Part shown: piece after piece, positions 48,901-60,689 of the stretch | Position numbering within the stretch: position 1 is the stretch's first letter | How the letters are laid out: the number at the start of each line of letters is the position of its first letter | DNA from: Pyxicephalus adspersus | Lineage: Eukaryota > Chordata > Amphibia > Anura > Pyxicephalidae | Length of the DNA: 64,000 bases | Assembly (NCBI RefSeq): GCF_032062135.1 | Contig: NC_092859.1 | Span: 106,927,795 to 106,991,794 of the forward strand | Direction of reading: 5' to 3' | Translations under genes and position numbers: made by a program | Notes under the pieces: model-generated | Database searches by the model: none | Told to the model about the DNA's origin: nothing | What the model saw: only the letters and a program-made list of their open reading frames with translations

Positions 48901-49484
48901 GGTAGGCTTTAAAATGACGCCATATGATTGTAGATTTTTGTGAAATTTCAGTGTTTGTTAAAATGCATTGGCATCTATGCAAAAAGTAAAATTCAGTTGT
49001 TTTTTTAGGGTGCAATAGGCTTTAAATGGTTCCTTGAGTTCACATCAAGAAATACTGCACATGTCTTACTTTAGGGATGCCATTTCTTTTTATAAATGAA
49101 AGATGATCGAACAGCGCCGAATGGCAATTTTAGAAGCTGTTTTTCAACTTTTTTAGGTGAAATAGCTCACTCATCCTTTTTTATTACTTTACCCAACAGG
49201 GCAAGAAAAAGAATACAAAATGCCTGGAGCAGTAAAACCAAAAAAAATCAGAAAAAATTGTACTAAAGATAGACAAGCAAAGTTCTTCATGCTTTGTTCG
49301 TTTGGTGTCCACATTGTTTTATCTTATAGGTAAGATATTGCACTTGAAACAGGTTTCCCTTCATTAAAATACAAAAGTGCGGAGCAATAAATGAATATTG
49401 CTGAATAAATGAATAAAGGATGTGTCATTGGTATTTGGATCAACAAAACATTTTTAGGACATAGAAACATTTTTACGGTAAACT
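45936..49484. other. AT-rich stretch, nothing identified
   Basis: About 3.5 kb. The longest frame (46671-47048, 125 codons) has no recognisable domain and normal AT-rich background. No repeat recognised. Confidence 0.4.
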
Positions 49485-50420
49485 AGATAAGATCATCATA
49501 AGGAACTTATGGTTTATATTAATGTTCAACACAAAACTATAGTCCAAACCTGACGCATTTCCCCTGAGTGGGCTTCATCAGGGGATTCAAAGACCTTGGG
49601 AAATCATAACAAATAAGTAAACAAATGATTAATACATGGTTACAATATCATTCATAGCTAGATATATGTTTGACAGACTTACTCATAAGTTGAAGTAGTT
49701 AAGAGAATTAATAGAACATAGGTAAGTATGCAAATTGGTTTGGACGCTGTAAACATAGAACAGAACGAATGTCTGAATATTTATATGATATTTTATAATA
49801 TATATAATATAATAAAATATGATATGAGTAATGCAACCCATAAATGGAACAAAATATCACTAAATCATATTACAAATAAATAATAATAGATTATCTTACT
49901 TGGATGCCTATGATTATCAAGCTCAATAGGTATACGGTCAGTAGAGACTAGGAACTTTTATTGTTTTGTATGTCTAGAAAGATGAATACAAAAGAATAAT
50001 ATGAATATGGGTTCATATTTGGAAGGTTTAAGTATAGAAGATAGACAAAACTAACCTACAAAAGTGTACTTACACTTACTATAGTATGGAATTGTAGTAT
50101 ATGATGTTTAGGTGCAATATCACTTGGGTTTTATCTATAGTCAATTGTGTTAAAACAATAAGATAATAATATATTAATTCCATAATAAAAAGCATTGGTA
50201 ACTGTAATAATAGAGCTGTCCACAAGGGGCATACCTGCAAATATTTATTTAAAGAGAAGCTGACATTCTCCTGCGTAGACCAGTTCTTGGTGTGACTTTC
50301 AGTGGTGTAACTTTTAAATCATTTCTCCTGATGAAGCCCACTCAGGCAAAACGTGGCAGGCATAAGACCATAATTTTGTGTTGAACATTAAAATGAACCA
50401 TAGGTACTATGATCTTTTCT
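49485..50420. mobile_element. Fold-back element with AACGCG-type motif
   Basis: The arms at about 49485-49585 and 50325-50420 are inverted copies: AGATAAGATCAT, TTAATGTTCAACACAAAA and CTGAGTGGGCTTCATCAGG versus CCTGATGAAGCCCACTCAGG, TTTTGTGTTGAACATTAAAA and ATGATCTTTTCT. The motif at 18102 and 60777 (GAAGCC...AACGCG) is here GAAGCCCACTCAGGCAAAACGTG. The centre (about 740 bp) is AT-rich without open frames, so it is nonautonomous. The element class is unknown. Confidence 0.6.
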
Positions 50421-51359
50421 ATTGTTTAATGTTTACAAATAAATGATTTTTTTAGTTATATTTTAAAAATTTGCTGTAAAAAAACACTTTCTTTTTCTTT
50501 ATTTAGTTTATCTAATCGGCTTGGCAACTATTAGAGCAGTATTCAATTTTGTTTACTGTGGGACAGATCTCCTATTTTCTTACATACGTATTTTTAGAAC
50601 ATAATTGTACGTGACTTCCATGATGACCAGCATTACATATTAATGATAGACTTTTTTTAATATCTTTTATTGGGATGCAGAGGCCAACAAAAAACGCAAT
50701 GTAAGTACAATTTAAAAGCAGTCAAAACTAATAAAGGACCTTCTACTTTTGTTGCAAGCGACACTGTAGCTTAACTCAAACCCCTTTTGTAATCACAAGT
50801 TAGCAGTGAATGCTCAATAGTGTGATCAAGAACTAACTAGTTTAGTAAAGCTCCCAGACAAGGTTTATATATGTCTAGCTTCAGAATGGGTTAAAAAGAT
50901 AATTCACCTAAAATTACTGAAACAATGCTTTTTGGTACTTATGCTAGTAAGTTAGATGAAAATATAACTATGAAGTAGAAGACACACTACATGCAGGGCT
51001 GGATTTCTCATAAGGCCATCCTAGGTAGTGGTCTGTGGTTCCATGTTAATGAGGGGCAGCATTTCTCTGAAAGTACCCATTGCAGAGTAAGTGGGCATCA
51101 AGTGTAAGCAGCTACCCATAACTGACAGGATGCATTGTATGGTACATGTAGTTCCTGCTGATTGGTTCAAAAATGGTGAGCAGGTAGCAATATTTAGCCA
51201 GCCAGCATTGTATAATAGCTTAAGTTTTGTATCTCAAATGCTGTCTGGGGGAAGGAACACAAACTCCTGGCCCGGGGGAGAAGAAAAGAATGGACCTTTG
51301 AAAATGATTTGAATTTTATAGTAAAGTCTTGATGGAAAATTTAGGTGGTAGATAATACA
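50421..51359. other. AT-rich stretch
   Basis: A segment near 50655-50770 (TATCTTTTATTGGGATGCAG) may be an antisense LINE 3' end. Nothing else supported. Confidence 0.3.
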
Positions 51360-52090
51360 CATGACGGCAGCAAAACAGATCTCGCAGCCTACACAAACTC
51401 TGGCAACCCACCAAACCATACCAACCACCCCTTTCCCTTAAGCATTAAATACACCATAATTTTTGGTTAATGGCCTAAAGGCCTTTTATTACAACAATTT
51501 AAAAACTATTCAAAATATATAGCATTTCAACAAAAACTTCGGTATAAACCAGTGTTCATCAACTTTAGTGCTCCGCAGCTCTCTCCCCCGTATGAACACA
51601 ATCGGTGGGAGAGTGGGCAGGTTCTAGCATCATGACATCACTCTAGGGGAAGTTTCTTCCCTTTTCAATGACCCACAGCTCCCCACACATGCGTGGTCCA
51701 GATTCTGTAGATTTAGTAGTCCGTCATCATCTTTTACCACAGACCACCACCATATGGTATACAAAACCACAATTCCACTGACACCACACCAAATGACCAC
51801 TAACCGTCGAGGACCTAAATTGCTCAACCTTTCAAACACCATCCTAAGAAAACCTTAAACATAACCCAAAACAATCCCAAAAAAAGAAGGGTGGGAAACT
51901 TTCCTTTTACCCTCTCTAAGCTAATGACTTCCCACTTCCTATTCCTGACCTTTTAACATCTTAACCCCTCCTTCACCTTTGCCCCTTAACCCCACCCCTC
52001 TAAAACTTCTGTAACTAAATAATTACCCCTATCCTGGCCTGCTCTGTGTCTGCCCAGTCATGCCGGCCTTCCTCTATGCTCCTTTCTCGC
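51360..52090. repeat. G-poor, C-rich dispersed repeat
   Basis: The plus strand is rich in C and A and poor in G, especially 51840-52060 (runs such as TTAACCCCTCCTTCACC and CCCCTTAACCCCACCCC). CCACAGACCACCACCATATG and GACACCACACCAAATGACCA blocks resemble a repeat I recall from ranid genomes. A 70-codon minus frame (51630-51842) is a composition artefact. Confidence 0.4.
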
Positions 52091-52189
52091 TCGCTCCAGG
52101 CCTGACTATAATTCTAATAGTGATGTTTTCTCCTAAAAATCTGAGAGAGCAATGCAGAATTAAGCCCACTGACAATGGTTTTCAATAAA

Positions 52190-52590
52190 CAGTCAGTAAG
52201 AACTGTGTTTGTCTGTGAGACGAATATTCACCCTATTAAAAGTATGGTGACAGTTTTCATAAAAACTTCTGAACCACACCTAAATAATGAAGTCCAAATC
52301 AATCCAGTGGAATCCAGTCCTATCAGAAAGAGAAAGTACAATTCAAAGTGCTATTGTACTACACATTAGCCAGAGAATTTAAAGTTCAAGATATCAGTGT
52401 ACTTTCATTGGCTAATAACTGGGTAACTTACTGTACGTGTTCGTAATTCTCCTTGTTAAAAGTTTTGTGAGTTTTCTTAGGAACTTCCAAAGTTTACCAT
52501 AATAATGAGGTCCAGTTCGATCCAGTGGCTTACATTGCTATGAACAATGGAAATAAAGTTTTAAATGCTTTTTAATTACACATGTCCCAG
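52190..52590. repeat. Imperfect direct duplication beside the palindrome
   Basis: A segment ending TAATGAAGTCCAAATCAATCCAGTGG (about 52240-52310; split TAATGAAGTCC / AAATCAATCCAGTGG) is echoed by one ending TAATGAGGTCCAGTTCGATCCAGTGG (about 52455-52528; split TAATGAGGTCC / AGTTCGATCCAGTGG). They are roughly 70% alike by eye and about 220 bp apart. In translation both give NNEVQ-x2-PV, so the unit may once have been coding. Confidence 0.4.
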
Positions 52591-53391
52591 TAAATTAAGG
52601 ACAAGATTTGAATCTAATGTCATTAGGTAATAATGCATTGCAGATAGGGGGGCATTTGAGGTAGATGATATAACTTTAAAATGATTGTTTCTTTTTCACT
52701 TAACTGCCATAAAGTAAATAAATATTAGGTAACATATATAGTTAGCAAAATATTGGGATTGTTATCATGCACAATTAATGTTTACTGACATTGCTTAAAA
52801 ATGTGGCCTCTATTTCCTTGCTTTGGAAAACAATCAAACTCAAAACAATTACCCAATCATTCCTATTTTTGACTTAGAAATGAAAAAAGCCATTGGGCCT
52901 ATTTATAACAGCTCTCCAGGGCATAAGAGGATACACATTGATCTCAAATGACTTTGAAGAAATCCATCCCAGGTTTGCTGTATCACCCAGCTTCACTGAT
53001 GAAAGTGTATGATCTCTTGCCTTGGAGAGCTTTAATAAATCAGGCTCAATGGCTTTATTAATTTCTAAGTCACAAATAGGAAGGAATGGGTAATTGTTTT
53101 GAGTTTGATTGTTTTCCAAAGCAAGGAAATAGAGGGCACATTTTTAAGCAATGTCAGTAAACATTAATTGTGCATGATAACAATCCCAATATTTTGCTAA
53201 CTATATATGTTACCTAATATTTATTTACTTTATGGCAGTTAAGTGAAAAAGAAACAATCATTTTAAAGTTATATCATCTACCTCAAATGCCCCCCTATCT
53301 GCAATGCATTATTACCTAATGACATTAGATTCAAATCTTGTCCTTAATTTACTGGGACATGTGTAATTAAAAAGCATTTAAAACTTTATTT
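52551..53391. repeat. Near-perfect 840-bp palindrome
   Basis: The left arm 52551-52894 and right arm 53047-53391 are inverted copies. The outer 300 bp differ at only about one position by my reading (GTGGCCTC versus GTGCCCTC); divergence rises near the centre (CCAATCATTCC versus CCATTCCTTCC). The central 150 bp is a copy of the palindromic MITE, whose own arms continue the symmetry to about 52971. The arm sequence is ordinary AT-rich DNA with no terminal signature and no target duplication that I can see. Confidence 0.9.
52895..53046. mobile_element. Palindromic MITE at the palindrome centre
   Basis: GGGCCTATTTATAACAGCTC at the left, GGAGAGCTTTAATAAATCAG at the right. At 152 bp it is shorter than the 224-bp copy; the left half has lost part of its core. 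Arm symmetry: ATCCATCCCAGGTTTGCTG lies near the centre. Confidence 0.75.
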
Positions 53392-53698
53392 TATAATAAA
53401 AGTTTTTGATAATAATATGCTAATTTTCACCTTACCGCAAAATTTCATAGCCTATCTGGTTCCTTACCATGCTATTGTTAACACTCTGACCAAAATTTTG
53501 GGTTGGTGGAATATTGGTCACTAAAATCATATTTAAGAAAAGCCTTTATCTAGAACCAGCAGTTGGGACACATGCCCTGACACCTACTTCTCTACTAATC
53601 CTATTACTATTTGGTATAAATGCTAGATGCTAGAAGCTTTGCAAATGGGGACATTTTCACACACCATAACTTTCACTTATGTACATATGGCCGCATTT
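53392..53698. other. AT-rich spacer, nothing identified
   Basis: No repeat or gene recognised. Confidence 0.4.
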
Positions 53699-54050
53699 AT
53701 GGCCGCAAACCAGAGGCCAGATATGTCCTCAAAACTTTGCCCCTTCAGGTGTTTCTTCAAATTCAGGAACAGATAATAGTCCGAAAGGGGCGGGGTCAGG
53801 TGATTAGGGGGGATGGAGGACCAATTCGAAACCCAGGGTGTTCAATTTGGCAGCCATAACGTTGGACGTGTGCGCAGGTGCATTGTCCTGCAAAAAAAGG
53901 ATCCCTTTGGTCAACTTTCCACGGCGTTTCGTCCTAATTGCCTCCTTCAGCTGGTCCAGGAGGTTAGCATAATACTGTCTGATACTAGAGCCCTCAGGTA
54001 GGTAGTCCACCAAAAGAATACCGTCTTTGTCCCAGAAAACAGACGTCATG
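53699..54050 (-). pseudogene. Mariner transposase fragment
   Basis: The minus frame 53804-54049 reads SVFWDKDGILLVDYLPEG, YYANLLDQLKEAIR, then FLQDNAPAHTSNVMAAKLN and LGFELVLHPP, followed after a break by downstream KKHLKG-type sequence to about 53700. It covers the second catalytic Asp (QDNAPAH) and the run-up to the third (HPP), but not the TGDE region, the DNA-binding domain or either inverted terminus. It aligns with 23120-23460 of the mariner at 22943 and belongs to the same family. Truncated on both sides. Confidence 0.85.
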
Positions 54051-55600
54051 ACTTTTTTGGCTTTTTTGGCTATATATGTGTGCTTTTTGGTGGCAAGGTA
54101 GCCAAAGAACTATCACTTGCAGAAAGTGAAGTTAATTCCAGTTTTTATGTTTCTTACATTAAATATAAATTTGTGTGTGTCTTGTTCAATACATTCAATA
54201 TGTAAACCTGAGCAGATACATTTGCAGATTACATTAAATACTTACTTTTTTTTTTTGATGTTGGTGTCATACCTTCTTATTTGTCTATGTATTTGACAAA
54301 GCATTTTGGCATTTTCAGTTAAGTGTTTCCTTGATGAACACCAAATATATGGAAAAGGTATTAAATTACCATATTGTGTATATAGGAGAAAGCATAATGC
54401 AACATGAAATATTTCTTGCTTTTGGGCTGCTGAGACAGCATCCTTTTACTCTTGATAAAAATGCTTTGCAAAGGTTGTGCCTCTTTGGATTTATCAGTAT
54501 CAGCATGTGGCAGTGTTTGGGCTTCCAGCTAGAAAATTCAAATGGAATTTTACAGTACTTGCTTTGGGGCTTTAGTGTAAAACTGCTCTCTTAGCAGCTT
54601 CAAAGTCTTCAGAAACTCGGTCACTGAATCTTTATCTTTGTCACACCAATGTACAATCTTAAACCAGTCTCGTTGACTTTTCACTTTCAATTTATTTCCT
54701 TGATTGCATGACTCAGTTTTGACAAAACAATGGCAACAAGGCTGATGCAGATATTAAAATATGAATTGGACATGATGTCGGCTTACTAAGCCTTATCTAA
54801 CATAGCTGAGCCTTTCTGTATACAAAGTCAGGTGTACTGGGAATTATATCTCTTGAATCTTACAGTCATGATTTATTTATTAGCATTTTTACATATATTT
54901 ATTATATTTGAATATTTAAATTTTTATTTTATTTTTAGGGCTTGACGGAGAATAAAAAGCAGTTTAGGAATAAAAAATAAAAAAACACAGAATGTTATCT
55001 CTGTCCTTGACCTTGCGTAGCTCAATAACGAAATAAAAGTTACAAATTGGAACCACTGCTCATCCCACAAAATGCATGTAGTATGCAATGAATTTCAATA
55101 ATTCAAGATTGACATCAAGCAGCACAAATCCTATTCTTACACATCCATATATAAAGTAATAGTATAAATTTGTTGCTGTACTATTTCTATTTCGTTAATA
55201 AAAAGCTGTCATTATGTTTTAGCCGAGTGCTTGGAATGAGATGCGATTTTTAGTTTGCAGTATGGGTCCACTTTTTTGGGGGGCGGGGGGGAGGGGAGGG
55301 TGGTAAATTTGCTTGGCTGATCTAATATATAGAAATATAAAATTTGCCCAGAAAATGGGATAGTCTCCAAACAGGGTGGTAATAGGGGGTAATAAAATAT
55401 AAGTGGTAAAGTGCATCAAATCAGTTATTTGTCCTCATTGGCAAAGTAAGGGTTGGCTTTAAATATTAAATTAATGTAGCCATTCTTTTCTGGTTGGATA
55501 GAGAGCCATTTGGTTATTGAGAAGTAAATTACATGCTTCATGCTTGTTGTAGGCCTGTGGTTTTCAAGCCAGGTGTGCAGCAATGAATAATGTATACATT
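54051..55600. other. AT-rich stretch
   Basis: An 87-codon frame (54331-54594) has no recognisable motif. A G-rich run lies at 55276-55302. Nothing else supported. Confidence 0.4.
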
Positions 55601-55827
55601 GGGCCTTATTTATTATTTATTTATATAAAGCTCTACAAGGCTGGTGATGATACACTTTCAACAGTGAAGCTGGGTGATTCAGAAAACCTGAAATTTATTT
55701 CCTAAAAGTAATTTGTTAGAAAATGTTTTCAATCCTGGACCAGATCCATTTCAGGTTTGCTAGATCACCCAGCTTCACTGATAAAAATGTATCCTCTCCA
55801 ACTTTGGAGAGCTTTAATAAATCAGGC
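55601..55827. mobile_element. Palindromic MITE
   Basis: GGGCCTTATTTATTATTT at the left and GGAGAGCTTTAATAAATCAGG at the right (the latter split GGAGAGCTTT / AATAAATCAGG). GATACACTTTCAACAGTGAA and TCACTGATAAAAATGTATCC form the arms. Confidence 0.8.
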
Positions 55828-57859
55828 ATATTGTATCCAACGCAATGCATGTGTTGTGGTAATCATATGTGGTGTAACATTGCATAGAAGTGAGTCAGGT
55901 GAAAAGTTTTCAATTTACTTAAAAACTGAATAATATTATACTTAAGAATACGAAAATAGAGTCAACCAAGAAAGCTCAATATGGTGCTAAATCTTCTAAT
56001 AGTTGTCAATAACTAAACAGATGTATATTTCAAGATATATTAGATTCCTGCAACAGAACTCTATTTTTTAACTTGGCAAGTAAACGTCTTAAATTTGGTT
56101 GGAGAGCAAACTTCTTCCCAAGAGACTTGTTTTTATGAGCCACATTATGGATATATGCTATAAAATATCTGCCAGAGCTGTGTACAGCTCAGTAGGATAA
56201 AAGATAAAATAAAGAGAATGTGATATCTTATTGTGGATTTATGTGTGAAGAACAGTTAATCCTCTCTTCAAAAGCTGCCAATGTCAAAACTTCCCCAGGG
56301 ACAGACAATGATAGCAAGAAAAGGACAGCATCTTATTGTTTAATGGTAGTGCCTCTATGAGCAGCCATTACAAAAGAAATGGCACTGAACCATTAAAACT
56401 AGAACAAAGTAACACATTATGATTACCTAGTGTATAAAATCAAGACATTTATCCTAAAAATGTCCAAAGATGAAAACCTGCAAGTCAATAAACCATATTG
56501 TTACATGGGCAATAAAACTACCATTCATAAGGCAATGTAAGATAAGAATTGTTCATATAACATTTATTTTATTACTTATAATGTACCCTCAGGGCACACT
56601 TGAAACACTGTATAGAATATTATATGAATGATGAATTGAAGTGAAATACATTCTAAATTATTGGGGGCAAAGATTTGCAGGTATGCATGAAAATAAATGT
56701 ATATCTATTTGGCTAAACAGAATTCTTTATGAAACTGAATTAGCATTTTAAATACTCAGACACATTCTTACATTTTTATTTTTAGGTTTTAAATGAATGT
56801 TTTATGCCTGGCTGATGTGAACCAATGCTGATAAGATTCATATATTATTTGGAGAAAGGTAGGATATAGTACAAAATGTGACAATTTAAATACATAAAGT
56901 ATAAATATATTCAAAAGCAAATGATACTGTCTTAGCCAAATCAACAACAAAGCAATTGTTTGTAGCTGTAAAAAGAATGTCTAATAAACTGAAATATCCA
57001 GACACATATTCTTTTTCAATGTGAAAGTACATGGTTAACTGCCCTTTCAATATCTAGTCACTGGACACCAAAAGGCATTCTAAGGTGGTGTTTCAGTGTC
57101 TTGAAGCTTGTCTCCCATGGGATCCATAGTGACTGGAGAGCGGTATGCATGGCGGAAAGAACATGTTCAATGCGGAAAGAGAATGGAAAAAGGACAGACG
57201 CTGATCAAGGGACAGACAAGGCCATAGAAAAAACGTAATAAAAATGACATGTGCTGAAGTTAAAGCTTGCCTTAATGACCAAGTAATTTCCAAAAGCAAA
57301 TCCAAAAAAAATAAATGCTTTCTATGTTTAGAACTTAAGACACTAGATATAGATAACATGATACATTTTTGAATAACAAATAGACATACTTTATTTGTCA
57401 TACGGTTTTCTTGTAGGAAGTCTAGATCTAGATAAACTATACTGTGCATGCAACTAGTAAACAACTTTCTATATCAGTCTTATGCTTTCTCCTACTCCTA
57501 AAAACATTAAAAAAACAACTAAACAACTAAATAGATGTTTTTGCCACAGTTCTTTATACCTAAATTTTATTTTCAGTACTTTTTCATACAGTTTTTTAAA
57601 GCAGGCTTACTTTAAGTGGAGGAAATAACTCAGATTTTCCAATTTAACGTTATCCCACAGTTTTTTTGTTGTACTTGACTGAAATTCAATTCATTGATAA
57701 GCTACAAATTGGAGTTTTAGAGAACTATTTTGCATGAATAATTTTATTTATCTGAGATGAACATATTTGCTTTTAATACAACCTCCTCACTCCACATCCT
57801 TTAAGCTCCATAAGTTTGTTAATTTGTATTTTTTTTTTTAATAATGTGGCTTTCAATTG
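55828..57859. other. AT-rich stretch, nothing identified
   Basis: A 123-codon minus frame (57093-57464) lacks any recognisable domain. No repeat recognised. Confidence 0.4.
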
Positions 57860-58548
57860 ATTGAGCACCATCTGATTGCTGTGTTGGTATTATGACAAAA
57901 AATCGCAAGTAGTACTTTTGCTTAAAAAAGGTGAACAACGGGGCAGAATCTCCCTGGCCAAAGCATGGAAGTCCCCCTCCATATCCTTGGACCCTATACA
58001 CACTAAATTGAACTGGATTATGATCAATGATAGATTGACCCACACTCTAAAGAATTTGTTGGATAAATTCGAAGATATATGGGAACCTTGGATCGTATTT
58101 AACAATATGTAATATATAGATTCAGCCTCCCTGGTGAGATAAAATATGCTAATGTGAACGGTCTGAACAACTTCCTCTTCCCTCTCCTCCCCTTCCAGTA
58201 GTTTAATTGTTCTTTGTTTTGTCTCTGTCTTGTTTTATAACTGGGACACAGGCTTGGTTTATTCTACTGTTTAATATTTCGCTGTGTATGGGTTTACCTT
58301 TATCAACAAGTTCAGATGGTATATCATGTTCCCTAATTCTTTGATCTCAGGAATTTATTCCTATTAGATCTACCAGGACTATAGCAACTCTGTGGTTCAG
58401 ACATTGTATGAGTCAATAATAAATGTCCATACACGTACATTCATGCTTTGCCTTCCCTTGTTCAGTTAATCTTGTTAATATCTTGTATTTTATGTTGACT
58501 TAATTGTACATGTACCTATAAAATTCAATAAAATTTTAAATTAAATTT
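57860..58548 (+). pseudogene. L1/Tx1-type LINE 3' end
   Basis: A frame at 57876-58112 reads RISLAKAWKSPSISL, then WIMINDRLTHTLKNLLDKFE and IWEPWIVFNNM before TAA. This fits the C-terminus of L1/Tx1-type ORF2 (IA..WKSP...., then LT.....KF...W.PW). It is followed by about 430 bp of pyrimidine-rich sequence (CCTCTTCCCTCTCCTCCCC) and AATAAA at 58527-58532, consistent with a 3' untranslated region. The reverse transcriptase and endonuclease are absent, so this is a 5'-truncated insertion. No clear target duplication seen. Confidence 0.6.
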
Positions 58549-59699
58549 TAAAATTGTCTGTAGATTTTTATTATGATATTAAAGCATAACTAAAGGCTCA
58601 AAATGGGGTACAAGATATTTACTCTGTGGTATCATAATCTGGTCATCTGCATTTCCTGTTTTCCTCAGTCTCCTAAATCTGATGGAGATGTAAGTAGGTT
58701 CATGACCTTCTTAACAGGTTCACTAATTTTATAGTACCTTTTGACCCAGCTTTTTATCTATTACACGTGAGCTTCATCCCATTGAAATTCCCCAAACCCT
58801 TATTTCCTTATTTAAAAAATGCGGCCAAATCTTGCAGTCCTCTGCGTTGGAAACAGTGCTAACCCCCATCTGTGGGGATGTGATTATCAAGAATCCACAA
58901 TATTATGCTAATGGAAGAACTGCAGACATGCATTGAACTCAAAACAAATTCTCCACTACTTAGTTTCATTGGCACCATTTTTTGTACACTCCAGAATACA
59001 GCCACATGGACCCTTCTACCTAACTACCTTCCTATGGAATACTTTTTAATTTGTATTATAGTATGTTATTTGATTGTAAGCAAAGACTATCTCTACTAGA
59101 CCCTCAATCTCTATGGGCCCCCAATAAAAGGTTTGTGTTTGTGCTTATCTTGAGTATGGTATTATATATTGGTATTGAACCCTTGGGTGGGCTGATGCTT
59201 TCTAGTCCACTTCACAATGAAAATCCTATTTACTTATGATTGCTATTCCTATCCCATTTTTATGATGTTCCCTTGCCTTTGTTAATGTATGTGTTTGCTA
59301 ATTGAGAAAACAAACAATGCTAAAAAAAAAAACAAAAAAAAAACGAAACTTTAGTCAAGTTTTATACCTAAGAATTGTTGATTACCTACAGTATGTATGT
59401 GTGTGGATGCACTCTTTGGACACAAAATATTCTCATTTACTGTAGGTCTAACACATTTTTTGTCTGTAAATGTAACTATTTGATGTATGTTTTACAGGAT
59501 AATCACATTACCTTGGAATTTAGTTAAACATCAGTAACATAAATTATAGCCCTTGGTTTTGAATAGACACAGCACATGAGACAACACACCGGTGTGTGCT
59601 ACTGTGCACACCCATGTGCGCCAAAGTAGGTGTCCCCTACAGTGATCACTTAGTGCAATGTTATAGATATTTACAACATTTCACTTACAGTAGCAGTCA
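58549..59699. other. AT-rich stretch
   Basis: Short frames of 62-64 codons (58905-59239) without motifs, and an A-rich run at 59321-59345. No gene supported. Confidence 0.4.
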
Positions 59700-60534
59700 N
59701 NNNNNNNNNNNNNNNNNNNNNNNNNNNNNNNNNNNNNNNNNNNNNNNNNNNNNNNNNNNNNNNNNNNNNNNNNNNNNNNNNNNNNNNNNNNNNNNNNNNN
59801 NNNNNNNNNNNNNNNNNNNNNNNNNNNNNNNNNNNNNNNNNNNNNNNNNNNNNNNNNNNNNNNNNNNNNNNNNNNNNNNNNNNNNNNNNNNNNNNNNNNN
59901 NNNNNNNNNNNNNNNNNNNNNNNNNNNNNNNNNNNNNNNNNNNNNNNNNNNNNNNNNNNNNNNNNNNNNNNNNNNNNNNNNNNNNNNNNNNNNNNNNNNN
60001 NNNNNNNNNNNNNNNNNNNNNNNNNNNNNNNNNNNNNNNNNNNNNNNNNNNNNNNNNNNNNNNNNNNNNNNNNNNNNNNNNNNNNNNNNNNNNNNNNNNN
60101 NNNNNNNNNNNNNNNNNNNNNNNNNNNNNNNNNNNNNNNNNNNNNNNNNNNNNNNNNNNNNNNNNNNNNNNNNNNNNNNNNNNNNNNNNNNNNNNNNNNN
60201 NNNNNNNNNNNNNNNNNNNNNNNNNNNNNNNNNNNNNNNNNNNNNNNNNNNNNNNNNNNNNNNNNNNNNNNNNNNNNNNNNNNNNNNNNNNNNNNNNNNN
60301 NNNNNNNNNNNNNNNNNNNNNNNNNNNNNNNNNNNNNNNNNNNNNNNNNNNNNNNNNNNNNNNNNNNNNNNNNNNNNNNNNNNNNNNNNNNNNNNNNNNN
60401 NNNNNNNNNNNNNNNNNNNNNNNNNNNNNNNNNNNNNNNNNNNNNNNNNNNNNNNNNNNNNNNNNNNNNNNNNNNNNNNNNNNNNNNNNNNNNNNNNNNN
60501 NNNNNNNNNNNNNNNNNNNNNNNNNNNNNNNNNN
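59700..60534. other. Assembly gap (N run)
   Basis: 835 undetermined bases. Apparent frames of about 300 codons across it are runs of unknown residues, not genes. Confidence 0.99.
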
Positions 60535-60689
60535 AAAATAAGTTATTAGACATAAAAAAGGGACAGTACACAAAAATGAATATACGTAAATTGATAAAAA
60601 TATAGGAGAAGAAAAAGACGGCTTTTTTGGCAATGTTGTAAAAGAGTTAATGTAATTATTATTAGAAAAACATAACTATTTACAATTCC

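Noticed and set aside
52551..53391. Palindrome as a simple assembly artefact
   Set aside because: Arms differ at several positions, mainly near the centre, which a chimeric read would not normally give; kept as a finding, with the artefact as the stated way to refute it.
57093..57464. 123-codon minus-strand frame
   Set aside because: No family resemblance; hydrophobic, AT-driven composition.
59596..60633. Frames of about 300-320 codons on both strands
   Set aside because: They consist almost entirely of undetermined residues across the N run.
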